This document shows, one piece after another, positions 1 to 7,610 of a stretch of 7,610 nt of DNA. Each line of letters starts with the position of its first letter. Position 1 is the stretch's first letter. The notes under the pieces were generated by a model that did no database searches, was not told the origin of the DNA, and saw only the letters and a program-made list of their open reading frames with translations. The stretch lies in NCBI GenBank assembly GCA_009698975.1, contig WLPB01000046.1:1-7610 (forward strand), given 5' to 3'. The stretch is from Actinomycetota bacterium (GTDB lineage: Bacteria > Actinomycetota > Actinomycetes > Nanopelagicales > Nanopelagicaceae). Both the position numbers and the translations under genes were made by a program.

Positions 1-672
1 GTCGAATGGGGCACGGTTTGTCTCGCCCACCATTGCAATTACGTAGATTACAAAAGATGGGAATAAGACGATTACATTCCAAATATTTTCATGCTGTGCG
101 CCGACGATATCTGAGGTCGACATCGAGCTGGCATAGATAAAGACAGCAACAAGTGAGAGTCCCATTGCAACTTCATAAGAAATTACTTGTGCACTAGATC
201 GAAGTCCGCCAAGAAGTGGATAAGTAGAACCGGAAGACCATCCAGCAAGTACGACTCCGTATACGCCGATTGATGTAACTGCCAAGATGTAAAGCACTCC
301 CACGGGGAGATCGGTGAGTTGCATAGCAGTCTTTTGACCAAAGAGCGTGACAGCTCCTGTCATCGGAATTACTGCAAAGGCCATAAAGCACATTGATGCC
401 GCGATGATCGGCGCCATAATAAAGACGATTTTATCCGCCGCTGCCGGGATGATGTCCTCTTTAAGGGCGAGCTTCACGCCATCCGAGAGTGATTGCAAGA
501 GACCTTGTGGACCGACGCGGTTTGGACCAATACGTAATTGCATCTTTGCAAGGACTCGACGTTCAGTCCATACCGCCATCAAAGTCGCAACAACGCAGAT
601 TGCAAAGACGATGAGCGCCTTAACAAGGATAAGCCATCCTGGATCTTGACCTAGAAGTTCTGCAGTTGTCAT
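1..672 (-). CDS. nuoH: NADH-quinone oxidoreductase subunit H, N-terminal part (partial)
   Basis: My own translation of the minus strand from the ATG at 670-672 gives 224 codons without a stop, ending at the left edge of the window; the C-terminal part is outside. NuoH (ND1 type) is the membrane subunit under the connecting module and lines the quinone access channel. Family signatures are [18 protein letters not shown] (37-54), [20 protein letters not shown] (151-170) and GETNRAPFD (216-224), which runs into the cut edge just where family members continue LPE. Hydrophobic segments suitable as transmembrane helices lie at about 13-35, 81-104, 123-144, 163-184 and 197-216. The start forms an ATGA overlap with the nuoG stop, with GGTGGTGAGG just upstream. 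The frame is intact throughout the visible part. Confidence 0.96.
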   Translation of the reverse strand, partial: MTTAELLGQDPGWLILVKALIVFAICVVATLMAVWTERRVLAKMQLRIGPNRVGPQGLLQSLSDGVKLALKEDIIPAAADKIVFIMAPIIAASMCFMAFAVIPMTGAVTLFGQKTAMQLTDLPVGVLYILAVTSIGVYGVVLAGWSSGSTYPLLGGLRSSAQVISYEVAMGLSLVAVFIYASSMSTSDIVGAQHENIWNVIVLFPSFVIYVIAMVGETNRAPFD

Positions 673-3044
673 GCCCTCACCACCGTAACTAGTTCGCCAT
701 GCACTGCATTAAGTGCAGTGAGCGCTTGTGAGCCAAAAGAGTTACGCGGAATCCAAACAGCATCGTCATGAATATCTTCAACCAACACTGGAAGAGTGAT
801 AGATCCATTGTTGTTAGATATCCTCACTTGATCGCCAGTCACAGCGCTTATCGCAGATGCGCGCTTAGGTGAGATCACTACAACAGTCTGACGACGAGTG
901 CCGGCAAGATTGTCTTCACCGCGTTGCATTGTGCCCATATCGAGCAATCGGCGCCATGAAGTTAAGAGGGCTTGATCTCCAGAAACCGCAGGGAGTGCAG
1001 CTTGAGAAACAGGCGTGAATGGAGCACGAGCGCCCTCCCACTTACCAAGCTGAGAAATTTCGCGAGCAGTTGCTGAGACTGTTCCGAGCATGATTGATTC
1101 ACCCATTGCATCAGCTAACGCTGAGAGGATGCGCACATCGCTTCGGTTGAGAGAGTCTGAAACAGCTGTATCGAATACACGCGCACGAGATTCCCAATTG
1201 AGGAAACTTCCTGACTTCTCAGTGATTGCCGCAACTGGCAGAACGACATCGGCAACTTCAGTAATTGATGAGTGTGCAATCTCAAGTGAGACTACGAAAG
1301 CTTTCTTCAGTGCCGAAAGTGTCTGGGCGCTGTTGTGAAGATCGAGTGCATCAACACCACCAACTACAACAGCATCTAAATCTCCTGATGCAAGAGCGCC
1401 AATAATTTCAGATGTTGTACGTCCGGGATTTGTAGGAAGCGAGTCGACGCCCCAGGCCGCTGCAATATCAACGCGTGCTGCAGAGTCTGCAACTGGGCGA
1501 CCACCTGGAAGAAGAATTGGTAGTGCGCCAGCTTCGAGTGCTCCACGCTCACCTGCCCGTCGAGGGATCCAAGCCAGCTTTGCGCCACTCTTCTCTGCGA
1601 GAGCAACCGCTGCGCTAATAAGTCCCGCAGATTCAGAGGCGCGCTCACCTAGAAGGATGATTGATTTTGGAGTTAATGAAAGTGCGGCGAGAGCGCTGGC
1701 TTCAGCCCCTGGTGCAACCTTGATGAACTCAGCATTGAATTTATCCATCGCGATTGAGCCTTTAGTGGCAACAGAAGTGACTTTCAGGGCACGCTTCTTT
1801 ACTTGCTTATTGATTCTCAAGAAAACAATCGGTGACTCTTCCTCTGGTTCGAATGCAACAAGAAGAACGTGATCTGCCTTATCGATATCGGTGTAATGAG
1901 CTGAAGAGTTGCCAGCAATTTTTGAAGCAAGGAAATTTCCTTCTTCATCGCTGGTGACTCGTGCGCGGAAATCAATATCGTTTGTCTTTAAAGTAATGCG
2001 GGCAAACTTTGAATAACCGTAAGCATCTTCGAGTGTGACACGGCCACCTGTTAGTACGGCAGCTCGCGCACCTTTAAGACCTGCTGCAGCTGCGGCAAGT
2101 GCTTCTGGCCATGATGCAGGTACTAGAACTCCTTCTGCATTACGAACTAGCGGCTGAGTAAGACGATCAACTGAGGTCACATACTTAAATGCCCATCGGC
2201 CCTTATCGCAGTTCCACTCTTCGTTAACAGATGCATCATCGCCAGCAAGGCGGCGAAGAGTTTTTCCGCGGCGAACATCGGTGCGCATATCGCAACCAGA
2301 TGCACAGTGCTCACAGGCAGATGGTGTCGAAACTAAATCGAAAGGACGGGCGCGGAAACGATATGAAGCGCCAGTGAGAGCGCCCACTGGACAAATTTGA
2401 ACAGTATTTCCAGAGAAGTAAGAGTTGAACGGTTCGTTTTCGTAGATACCTACCTGCTGGAGTGCACCGCGGTGATTGAGAGTAATAAATGAATCAGATG
2501 CAATCTGGTTTGAAAAACGCGTGCAACGAGCACAAAGTACGCAACGCTCGCGATCGAGTAAGACCTGGGATGAAATATTGATTGGCTTTTCAAATGTGCG
2601 CTTGTAGCCAGTCAGGCGAGATTCAGGGTTGCCATTACTCATAGCCTGATTCTGTAGCGGACATTCGCCGCCCTTATCGCAGACTGGGCAATCAAGCGGG
2701 TGGTTGCCGAGAAGTAGCTCCATTACGCCTTTTTGAGCCTTATCTGCAATCTCAGATGTGAGCTGAGTTTTTACAATCATATTTGGTTCAACTGGAATGG
2801 TGCATGATGCCTGAGGTTTTGGAAAAGCACGACCATTGATTTCAACATCAACAAGACACTGGCGGCATGCGCCTACCGGATCAAGCAATGGGTGATCACA
2901 GAAACGAGGAATTTGAATTCCAAGCTTCTCTGCTGCACGAATAATCAATGTTCCTTTAGGAACAGAGACCTCGAAACCATCAATGACAACAGTAATCATT
3001 TCAACTTCAGCAATAGCTGTTTCAACAAACTCTTGTGTGGTCAT
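669..3044 (-). CDS. nuoG: NADH-quinone oxidoreductase subunit G (75 kDa-type, multi-cluster)
   Basis: NuoG carries several iron-sulfur clusters from NuoF towards NuoB. In the 791-residue protein, residues 18-95 are a [2Fe-2S] ferredoxin domain (N1b: Cys49, Cys60, Cys63, Cys81). The next domain has the His-ligated N5 motif (His115, Cys119, Cys122, Cys128 in [14 protein letters not shown]), and N4 follows (Cys168, Cys171, Cys174, Cys218). A molybdopterin-oxidoreductase-type 4Fe-4S domain holds Cys244, Cys247, Cys251 and Cys279, the N7 ligands found only in some bacteria. The rest is a large domain related to molybdopterin enzymes but expected to hold no molybdenum, with [12 protein letters not shown] (594-605) and VWIPRNS (763-769). 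The chosen ATG overlaps the nuoF TAA by one base and has GGAGG at seven bases; Met16 is a less likely start. The TGA stop overlaps the nuoH ATG by four bases. Confidence 0.97.
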   Translation of the reverse strand: MTTQEFVETAIAEVEMITVVIDGFEVSVPKGTLIIRAAEKLGIQIPRFCDHPLLDPVGACRQCLVDVEINGRAFPKPQASCTIPVEPNMIVKTQLTSEIADKAQKGVMELLLGNHPLDCPVCDKGGECPLQNQAMSNGNPESRLTGYKRTFEKPINISSQVLLDRERCVLCARCTRFSNQIASDSFITLNHRGALQQVGIYENEPFNSYFSGNTVQICPVGALTGASYRFRARPFDLVSTPSACEHCASGCDMRTDVRRGKTLRRLAGDDASVNEEWNCDKGRWAFKYVTSVDRLTQPLVRNAEGVLVPASWPEALAAAAAGLKGARAAVLTGGRVTLEDAYGYSKFARITLKTNDIDFRARVTSDEEGNFLASKIAGNSSAHYTDIDKADHVLLVAFEPEEESPIVFLRINKQVKKRALKVTSVATKGSIAMDKFNAEFIKVAPGAEASALAALSLTPKSIILLGERASESAGLISAAVALAEKSGAKLAWIPRRAGERGALEAGALPILLPGGRPVADSAARVDIAAAWGVDSLPTNPGRTTSEIIGALASGDLDAVVVGGVDALDLHNSAQTLSALKKAFVVSLEIAHSSITEVADVVLPVAAITEKSGSFLNWESRARVFDTAVSDSLNRSDVRILSALADAMGESIMLGTVSATAREISQLGKWEGARAPFTPVSQAALPAVSGDQALLTSWRRLLDMGTMQRGEDNLAGTRRQTVVVISPKRASAISAVTGDQVRISNNNGSITLPVLVEDIHDDAVWIPRNSFGSQALTALNAVHGELVTVVRA
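675..684 (-). promoter_or_regulatory. Ribosome-binding site region of nuoH
   Basis: The minus strand upstream of the nuoH ATG reads GGTGGTGAGGGCATG. GGTGAG or GGTGG could pair with 16S rRNA, but GAGG sits very close to the start. The match is imperfect, and the ATGA overlap with the nuoG stop suggests that termination-reinitiation contributes. Confidence 0.45.
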
Positions 3045-4342
3045 TACTTGGCCTCCGCAAAGAGTGTTGACTTGGCGTGATCAAATGGGCAAGCGCCATT
3101 TGTAAGGTGAGCAATGTACTCATCGCGGAAATACTTAATGGACGAAGTAATTGGGCTTGTCGCTCCATCTCCAAGTGCACAGAATGAACGACCCATAATG
3201 TTGTCACAGAGATCGAGCAACTTAGTGAGGTCCGCTTCGGTTCCCTTACCGTTCTCGAGATCACGCAAAATCTGCACCAACCACCATGTGCCTTCACGAC
3301 AAGGTGTGCATTTTCCACATGACTCATGCTTATAGAACTCTGTCCAACGCAATACAGCACGGACAACACATGTGGTCTCATCAAAAATTTGTAGCGCTTT
3401 GGTACCGAGCATAGAACCTGCGGCGGCGACTCCTTCGTAATCAAGTGGGACATCAAGATGTTCATCAGTGAAAATTGGAGTTGATGATCCACCTGGTGTC
3501 CAGAACTTCAACTTATGTCCGGTACGAACGCCACCGGCGAGTTCAAGAATTTCACGCAAGGTAATTCCGAGCGGGGCCTCAAATTGCCCTGGGTTATTTA
3601 CATGGCCAGAGAGCGAGTAAAGAGTTGCACCCTTTGACTTCTCTGTTCCCATTGATTGATACCACTCTGCGCCATTTGCAACAATTGCCGGTACTGACGC
3701 AATGGACTCAACATTATTGACCACCGTCGGGCGGGCATATAAGCCAGCAATAGCTGGAAAAGGTGGACGCAGACGCGGTTGACCACGGAAACCTTCAAGT
3801 GAATCCAGTAGCGCTGTTTCTTCGCCGCAGATATAGGCACCAGCGCCGATATGAAGAACAAGATCAATGTCGTGTCCAGTTCCAAAAACATTCTTTCCAA
3901 GATATCCAGCTTTATATGCATCTGCAATTGCCGCATTAAGTCGACGAACCACATGCGTTACTTCACCGCGGATATAAATAAAAGCATGCTTTGCGCGGAT
4001 TGCATACGCAGCAATGATTACGCCTTCAACAAGAACATGTGGGTTTGCAAGTAAGAGCGGCATATCTTTACAGGTACCAGGCTCTGACTCATCTGCATTA
4101 ACAACGAGGTAGTGATCTTTGTTATCGCCTTGTGGAATAAATCCCCACTTCATTCCGGTAGGAAATCCTGCTCCCCCACGACCGCGAAGTCCTGAGTCTT
4201 TTACAAGTTGAATAAGTGCATCAGGATCCATCGTCAACGCTTTTGCTGCTGCTTGATAGCCACCGTTGCGCTTGTAACCTTCAATAGTAAATGAATCTTT
4301 TTGATCCCAAAATGCTGAAAGCACCGGAGTGAGCTTTGACAT
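3044..4342 (-). CDS. nuoF: NADH-quinone oxidoreductase subunit F (NADH- and FMN-binding, N3 cluster)
   Basis: NuoF (51 kDa type) binds NADH and FMN, takes the hydride, and passes electrons one at a time to cluster N3. The 432-residue protein shows the glycine-rich GLRGRGGAGFPTGMKW (51-66), NADESEPGTCKD (82-93), the FMN-region GAGAYICGEETALL (166-179), and ESCGKCTPCREGTWW (340-354). N3 ligands are Cys342, Cys345, Cys348 and Cys388 (SFCALGDGA). These motifs mark a subunit that uses NADH, so this is not one of the F420H2 or ferredoxin-linked variants that lack NuoE and NuoF. Length matches the family. The ATG overlaps the nuoE TAA by one base and has AAAGGAGG at a seven-base spacing, the strongest ribosome-binding site in the window. 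The stop overlaps nuoG by one base. Confidence 0.98.
   Translation of the reverse strand: MSKLTPVLSAFWDQKDSFTIEGYKRNGGYQAAAKALTMDPDALIQLVKDSGLRGRGGAGFPTGMKWGFIPQGDNKDHYLVVNADESEPGTCKDMPLLLANPHVLVEGVIIAAYAIRAKHAFIYIRGEVTHVVRRLNAAIADAYKAGYLGKNVFGTGHDIDLVLHIGAGAYICGEETALLDSLEGFRGQPRLRPPFPAIAGLYARPTVVNNVESIASVPAIVANGAEWYQSMGTEKSKGATLYSLSGHVNNPGQFEAPLGITLREILELAGGVRTGHKLKFWTPGGSSTPIFTDEHLDVPLDYEGVAAAGSMLGTKALQIFDETTCVVRAVLRWTEFYKHESCGKCTPCREGTWWLVQILRDLENGKGTEADLTKLLDLCDNIMGRSFCALGDGATSPITSSIKYFRDEYIAHLTNGACPFDHAKSTLFAEAK
3052..3056 (-). promoter_or_regulatory. Ribosome-binding site of nuoG (GGAGG)
   Basis: The minus strand reads GCGGAGGCCAAGTAATG, with GGAGG seven bases before the ATG at 3042-3044 and inside the end of nuoF. 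It decides the nuoG start in favour of the overlapping ATG over the internal Met16, which would leave a long untranslated gap in an otherwise gap-free operon. Confidence 0.8.
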
Positions 4343-4971
4343 TACTTGCCCTCCTTTGCCAATGTGAGTCCAAGAAGTGTTGGAGCACCCGCTTGAACAC
4401 CTTCATGAGCTAGTCCATCATCTAGGCCCGCTAAAACAGCAGATGCTTCCTTGTATGTGACAAGACGATTTGGACCACGAGTTGGTGCAGGTGGATTGCC
4501 AGCGCGTGCGCCATCGACGAGAGCCTTAGCTGAGGCGACGGTCTGGTTATCGTAGAACTCCCAGTTAGCCATAACGACAGGTGCGTAATCACAAGCAGCA
4601 TTGCACTCGATATGTTCGATGGAGACTTTTCCATCGGCTGTTACACCATCATTTTCAATACCTAGATGCTCCTTGAGGGAACTGAAAATCTCATCGCCAC
4701 CCATGATGGCGCAGAGCGTATTTGTGCAAACACCGATGTGATATTCCCCAGTTGGTGACTGCTTATATTGTGTATAGAAAGTAGATACTGCGGTGACTTC
4801 AGCGGCTTCTACTTCAATCATCTTTGAGATGATCTCGATGCCATCATTCGTTACATAACCGAAAACTGATTGAACGTAATGAAGCAACGGCATGATCGCA
4901 GAACGCTTTCGAGGATAGCGCGCCACAATAGATTGCATTACATCTAGATTAAGTTCGTTATTAATTGCCAT
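4342..4971 (-). CDS. nuoE: NADH-quinone oxidoreductase subunit E ([2Fe-2S] N1a subunit)
   Basis: NuoE (24 kDa type) has a thioredoxin-like [2Fe-2S] domain and pairs with NuoF in the NADH-oxidising tip. Of 209 residues, about 1-70 form the helical N-terminal region with RYPRKRSAIMPLLHYVQ and the AAEVTAVSTFYTQY block. The cluster N1a ligands are Cys82 and Cys87 (GVCTNTLCAIMGG) and Cys123 and Cys127 (IECNAACDYAPVV), in the expected C-x4-C and C-x3-C spacing. From about residue 150 there is a C-terminal extension with NPPAPTRGPNRLVTYKEASA that E. coli NuoE (about 166 residues) lacks; such tails are known in actinobacterial NuoE. The ATG overlaps the nuoD TAA by one base. The nearest GGAGG lies twelve bases upstream, a rather long spacing. 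Its own stop overlaps the nuoF start. Confidence 0.97.
   Translation of the reverse strand: MAINNELNLDVMQSIVARYPRKRSAIMPLLHYVQSVFGYVTNDGIEIISKMIEVEAAEVTAVSTFYTQYKQSPTGEYHIGVCTNTLCAIMGGDEIFSSLKEHLGIENDGVTADGKVSIEHIECNAACDYAPVVMANWEFYDNQTVASAKALVDGARAGNPPAPTRGPNRLVTYKEASAVLAGLDDGLAHEGVQAGAPTLLGLTLAKEGK
4350..4356 (-). promoter_or_regulatory. Ribosome-binding site of nuoF (AAGGAGG)
   Basis: The minus strand reads AAGGAGGGCAAGTAATG: a near-perfect Shine-Dalgarno with seven bases to the ATG, embedded in the Lys-Glu-Gly-Lys end of nuoE. It supports both the nuoF start and the one-base stop/start overlap. Confidence 0.85.
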
Positions 4972-6320
4972 TATCGGTCAACGCCTCCCATAACAGGATC
5001 GATAGATGCAACAGCGCCGATGATGTCTGCAACCATTCCGCCCTCGCTCATTGCTGAAGTTGATTGCAGATTATTAAATGATGGTTCGCGGAAGTGAACA
5101 CGATAGGGACGCGTTCCTCCATCAGAGACAATATGAGCAGCAAGTTCACCGCGAGGAGATTCGACCGCTGCATAAACCTGGCCAGCTGGTACGCGGAAGC
5201 CTTCGGTCACAAGCTTAAAGTGGTGAATCAAAGACTCCATAGAAGTGCCCATGATTTCGCGGATGTGATCCAGTGAATTACCAAGGCCATCTGCGCCAAG
5301 TGCAAGCTGAGCCGGCCAAGCAATTTTCTTATCGGCAACCATCACTGGCTGCCCCTCTGTTGCAACAAGTTTCACAATTGCTTGTTCGATAATTCGGAGA
5401 GACTGTTCTAGTTCAGCCATGCGAATTAAGAAGCGGCCATACACATCGCAGGTATCTGCCGTAATGACATCGAATTCGTAATTTTCATATCCGCAGTAAG
5501 GCTGCATCTTCCGAAGATCCCAAGGAAGTCCGGTTGAACGAAGAACTGGACCCGTGATTCCGAGGGTTGTACATCCAGCGAGATCCAAATACCCGATGCC
5601 CTCTGTGCGCTTCATCCAGATTGTGTTACCAACCAAGAGTCGTTCATTATCTTTGAAATTCTTGCGGAGATCTTTCACGAGCTGACGAAGGCGAATTGTT
5701 ATTCCTGGTGGCAAGTCTTGTGCAACTCCACCTGGACGTACATATGCCATGTTCATGCGAAGCCCAGTAATAGCTTCAAAGACATCAAGGACCATTTCGC
5801 GCTCACGGAATGCAAAGAACATCGGCCCCATTGCACCGAGTTCGAGAGCGCCTGTACCTAGTGCAACCATGTGAGATGAAATTCGGTTGAGTTCCATCAT
5901 CAATACGCGGATGATTGATGCGCGCTCTGGGACATCTTCAGTGATTCCAAGCAGCTTCTCTACCGCAAGACAGTATGCAGTCTCATTAAATATCGGTGAG
6001 AGGTAATCCATGCGGGTAGCAAAAGTTGTGCCTTGAGTCCAAGAGCGGTATTCCATATTCTTTTCAATACCGGTATGAAGGTATCCAATACCTGGACGCA
6101 CTTCAGTAACAGTTTCGCCTTCGAGTTCTAGAACGAGACGAAGCACTCCATGGGTTGATGGATGCTGTGGGCCCATATTTACGATGATGCGCTCTTCTTT
6201 AGCCTCACCAATTTCAGATACTAAAGAATCCCAATCACCGCCGGTGACTGAATAAACAGTTCCTTCAGTTGTCTCACGCGATGATGCATATGGATCGAAA
6301 TTTGGTTTTGTCGGGCTCAC
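4971..6320 (-). CDS. nuoD: NADH-quinone oxidoreductase subunit D (49 kDa-type, quinone site)
   Basis: NuoD, the 49-kDa-type subunit related to the [NiFe]-hydrogenase large subunit, forms much of the quinone pocket next to NuoB. The 449-residue protein contains [20 protein letters not shown] (49-68), [17 protein letters not shown] (78-94), TRMDYLSP (102-109) and the C-terminal [21 protein letters not shown] region (429-449). His57 in PSTHG and Tyr106 in RMDYL align by motif with the quinone-headgroup residues His38 and Tyr87 of Thermus Nqo4, so the site looks functional. Hydrogenase nickel ligands are not expected in this family. The start is GTG (6318-6320), not ATG: it forms a GTGA overlap with the nuoC stop and is preceded by GGAGG at an eight-base spacing. 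The TAA stop shares one base with the nuoE ATG. Confidence 0.97.
   Translation of the reverse strand: MSPTKPNFDPYASSRETTEGTVYSVTGGDWDSLVSEIGEAKEERIIVNMGPQHPSTHGVLRLVLELEGETVTEVRPGIGYLHTGIEKNMEYRSWTQGTTFATRMDYLSPIFNETAYCLAVEKLLGITEDVPERASIIRVLMMELNRISSHMVALGTGALELGAMGPMFFAFREREMVLDVFEAITGLRMNMAYVRPGGVAQDLPPGITIRLRQLVKDLRKNFKDNERLLVGNTIWMKRTEGIGYLDLAGCTTLGITGPVLRSTGLPWDLRKMQPYCGYENYEFDVITADTCDVYGRFLIRMAELEQSLRIIEQAIVKLVATEGQPVMVADKKIAWPAQLALGADGLGNSLDHIREIMGTSMESLIHHFKLVTEGFRVPAGQVYAAVESPRGELAAHIVSDGGTRPYRVHFREPSFNNLQSTSAMSEGGMVADIIGAVASIDPVMGGVDR
4984..4988 (-). promoter_or_regulatory. Probable ribosome-binding site of nuoE (GGAGG, long spacing)
   Basis: The minus strand reads GGGAGGCGTTGACCGATAATG, so GGAGG lies twelve bases before the nuoE ATG, inside the last codons of nuoD. 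The spacing is longer than the usual five to nine bases. The same bases also encode the conserved MGGVDR end of NuoD, so the match may be partly due to protein sequence. Coupling through the TAATG overlap may carry most of the initiation. Confidence 0.45.
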
Positions 6321-6955
6321 TTGTAAGACCTCCGGTCCGAAGGAGCAGGAGTTGTTGCACCCTTGTATTCGACGGCAATTCCGCCGAGTGGGTAATCCTT
6401 ACGTTGTGGATGTCCATCCCAGTCATCTGGCATCAAGATACGAGTGAGACCTGGGTGGCCATCAAAGATGATTCCGAACATGTCGAATGTTTCGCGCTCA
6501 TGCCAATTGTTTCCGCCATAAACCTCAACGAGTGATGGGATATGGGGATCAACTTCAGAGGTACAAACCTCAAGGCGAATACGTTGATTCTTTGTCATTG
6601 AAAGCAACGGGTAGAGGGCAACAAGTTCGCAACCAATACGCTCTGGATAATGAACACCAGAGACTCCCATGCATTGTTCAAAGAGCAATTTGTTGCGCAG
6701 CACGAGTGCGACTTCTAGAAGGCGCTCTTTCTTTATATGAAGCGTAAGTTCTCCGCGATCGACAACAACTTTGGTAATTGCATCCGCAAAATCTGGATAG
6801 GCGCGTTCGAGATCGTCAGCAACCTGATCGAAGTAGCTGCCATATGGACGCTCAGAAGAGCCAGGATTTACAGCTGTACGAACTAGTCCGCCATAACCTG
6901 AAGTATCTCCGGTGCCGGCGGCACCGAACATTCCCTGTGAATTTGTATCCGACAT
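6317..6955 (-). CDS. nuoC: NADH-quinone oxidoreductase subunit C (30 kDa-type subunit)
   Basis: NuoC is the 30-kDa-type subunit of the connecting module. It has no redox cofactor and packs against NuoD. The 212-residue protein has the diagnostic blocks [20 protein letters not shown] (151-170) and [12 protein letters not shown] (181-192), the standard complex I 30 kDa signature. The core domain covers about residues 40-195. A Gly/Ser-rich leader of about 40 residues containing [19 protein letters not shown], and the tail [17 protein letters not shown], resemble mycobacterial NuoC as I remember it. The gene is separate from nuoD, unlike the fused nuoCD of E. coli. The ATG overlaps the nuoB TAA by one base, with AAGGGG about ten bases upstream. 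The TGA stop overlaps the nuoD GTG start by four bases. Confidence 0.97.
   Translation of the reverse strand: MSDTNSQGMFGAAGTGDTSGYGGLVRTAVNPGSSERPYGSYFDQVADDLERAYPDFADAITKVVVDRGELTLHIKKERLLEVALVLRNKLLFEQCMGVSGVHYPERIGCELVALYPLLSMTKNQRIRLEVCTSEVDPHIPSLVEVYGGNNWHERETFDMFGIIFDGHPGLTRILMPDDWDGHPQRKDYPLGGIAVEYKGATTPAPSDRRSYK
6329..6333 (-). promoter_or_regulatory. Ribosome-binding site of nuoD (GGAGG)
   Basis: On the minus strand the sequence reads CCGGAGGTCTTACAAGTG, placing GGAGG eight bases before a GTG. This site, together with the GTGA overlap with the nuoC stop, fixes the nuoD start at a GTG codon. It lies inside the last codons of nuoC. Confidence 0.8.
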
Positions 6956-7527
6956 TATTTGCGAACCCCTTCAAAAGGAAGGTTTCCAAGCTGAATTGTT
7001 GGCTTTGCGTTAAGTGCAGCTTCTTCAACGGCTTTAATGACTGCCTCGCGATTTACACCAATCTTTGTATCTGAAATTTTCTCGTGGAGTTTGATAATTG
7101 CATCCATCAACTGCTCTGGACGTGGTGGACATCCAGGAAGGTAGATATCTACCGGAACAATGTGATCAACACCTTGAACAATTGCGTAGTTGTTAAACAT
7201 TCCGCCTGATGAGGAACATGCACCCATTGCAATCACCCATTTAGGAGCGGTCATTTGATCATAAATTTGACGCAGAACTGGTGCCATCTTCTGTGAAACT
7301 CGGCCGGCAACAATCATGAGATCTGCTTGGCGAGGTGATGCGCTGAAGCGCTCCATTCCAAAGCGAGAGATATCGTGTTGCGGCGCAGAACCGAGTGCCA
7401 TCATTTCGATCGCACAACATGCAAGACCAAATGTTGCTGGCCAGACTGAACTCTTGCGCATATAACCCGCAAGGCCTTCAACAGTTGAAAGCAGTACTCC
7501 GCTTGGTAATTTATCCTCTAGGCCCAT
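6955..7527 (-). CDS. nuoB: NADH-quinone oxidoreductase subunit B (N2 iron-sulfur cluster subunit)
   Basis: NuoB (PSST homologue) carries the terminal [4Fe-4S] cluster N2, which passes electrons to quinone at the interface with NuoD. The 190-residue protein shows the full ligand set: the adjacent pair Cys37-Cys38 in [10 protein letters not shown], Cys104 in [11 protein letters not shown] and Cys133 in [12 protein letters not shown]. Other family blocks are [20 protein letters not shown] (54-73) and [18 protein letters not shown] (120-137). Length is normal for actinobacterial NuoB. The ATG lies three bases after the nuoA stop. The upstream sequence GGATTGGAATGGGATTAAGCC has only a weak Shine-Dalgarno, so translation probably depends on coupling to nuoA. 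Its TAA stop shares one base with the nuoC ATG. Nothing is truncated or missing. Confidence 0.97.
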   Translation of the reverse strand: MGLEDKLPSGVLLSTVEGLAGYMRKSSVWPATFGLACCAIEMMALGSAPQHDISRFGMERFSASPRQADLMIVAGRVSQKMAPVLRQIYDQMTAPKWVIAMGACSSSGGMFNNYAIVQGVDHIVPVDIYLPGCPPRPEQLMDAIIKLHEKISDTKIGVNREAVIKAVEEAALNAKPTIQLGNLPFEGVRK

Positions 7528-7530
7528 GGC

Positions 7531-7610
7531 TTAATCCCATTCCAATCCGCCACGTCGCCACACGTATGCAAAGGCAACAAAGACTGTTGCAATAAAAATT
7601 CCCATTTCGA
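7531..7610 (-). CDS. nuoA: NADH-quinone oxidoreductase subunit A, C-terminal end (partial)
   Basis: Only the last 25 codons and the TAA stop (7531-7533) lie in the window; the 5' part is beyond the right edge. The visible peptide begins EMGIFIATVF and ends YVWRRGGLEWD. This is the end of the third transmembrane helix of NuoA followed by the short charged tail with the family's typical G-x-LEW ending. NuoA is a small membrane-arm subunit with about three helices that sits beside NuoH near the quinone chamber. The identification rests on this short tail plus its position directly upstream of nuoB, which is the standard nuoA-nuoB order. The stop codon is separated from the nuoB ATG by three bases. 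Confidence 0.9.
   Translation of the reverse strand, partial: EMGIFIATVFVAFAYVWRRGGLEWD

Noticed and set aside
347..649. Plus-strand open frame of 100 codons opposite nuoH
   Set aside because: It lies entirely antisense to the well-supported nuoH frame, its product has no recognisable domain, and its composition is what the complement of a membrane-protein gene gives.
1090..1338. Plus-strand open frame of 82 codons opposite nuoG
   Set aside because: It is antisense to a conserved coding region, has no recognisable product and no convincing ribosome-binding site; shadow frame.
3022..3492. Minus-strand open frame of 156 codons overlapping nuoF and nuoG
   Set aside because: It runs in another frame of the same strand inside nuoF, whose N3 motif is encoded in the nuoF frame here. 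The product is low-quality sequence without domain features.
6269..6535. Plus-strand open frame of 88 codons across the nuoC/nuoD junction
   Set aside because: It is antisense to both genes at a conserved stretch, and its product has no recognisable features.
1..7610. Promoters, terminators, tRNA or rRNA genes, CRISPR arrays, insertion sequences and long repeats
   Set aside because: Essentially every base is coding within one operon. No repeat array, inverted-repeat terminator with a T-run, RNA gene or transposase sequence was recognised by eye on either strand.
1..7610. A novel or undescribed biological system
   Set aside because: All eight genes are canonical complex I subunits in the standard order, with no inserted gene, fusion or missing motif that would suggest a variant complex.

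Overview
The window is an internal piece of one operon on the minus strand: the genes for the respiratory NADH:quinone oxidoreductase (complex I, NDH-1). In transcription order, right to left in window coordinates, it holds the 3' end of nuoA, complete nuoB, nuoC, nuoD, nuoE, nuoF and nuoG, and the 5' part of nuoH, which runs off the left edge. No gene of another kind is supported, and no intergenic stretch exceeds a few bases.

The organism is most likely an actinobacterium. The proteins show features I recall from mycobacterial and other actinobacterial complex I: the Gly/Ser-rich NuoC N-terminus with [13 protein letters not shown], separate nuoC and nuoD genes, a C-terminally extended NuoE, and a NuoG of about 790 residues with the phrases [19 protein letters not shown] and [13 protein letters not shown]. 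By eye the base composition is only in the 40s percent G+C, unlike mycobacteria or streptomycetes. With the very tight gene packing, this fits a streamlined freshwater or marine actinobacterium such as the acI/Nanopelagicales group. That placement is inference and was not tested by any search.

Layout: nuoA (3' end) 7531-7610; nuoB 6955-7527; nuoC 6317-6955; nuoD 4971-6320; nuoE 4342-4971; nuoF 3044-4342; nuoG 669-3044; nuoH (5' part) 1-672. The A/B gap is 3 bases. The B/C, D/E, E/F and F/G junctions overlap by one base (TAATG). The C/D junction (GTGA) and the G/H junction (ATGA) overlap by four. Ribosome-binding sites lie inside the end of the preceding gene, so translational coupling is expected throughout.

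Function: NuoE, NuoF and NuoG form the peripheral NADH-oxidising module, with FMN in NuoF and an iron-sulfur chain through NuoE, NuoF and NuoG. NuoB, NuoC and NuoD form the connecting module that reduces quinone at the membrane, probably menaquinone in this group. NuoA and NuoH belong to the membrane arm next to the quinone site. Every iron-sulfur ligand I looked for in NuoB, NuoE, NuoF and NuoG is present, including the four cysteines for the off-path N7 cluster, and so are the quinone-site His and Tyr of NuoD. The operon therefore looks intact. I found no undescribed system here; the findings are modest observations on operon architecture and lineage.
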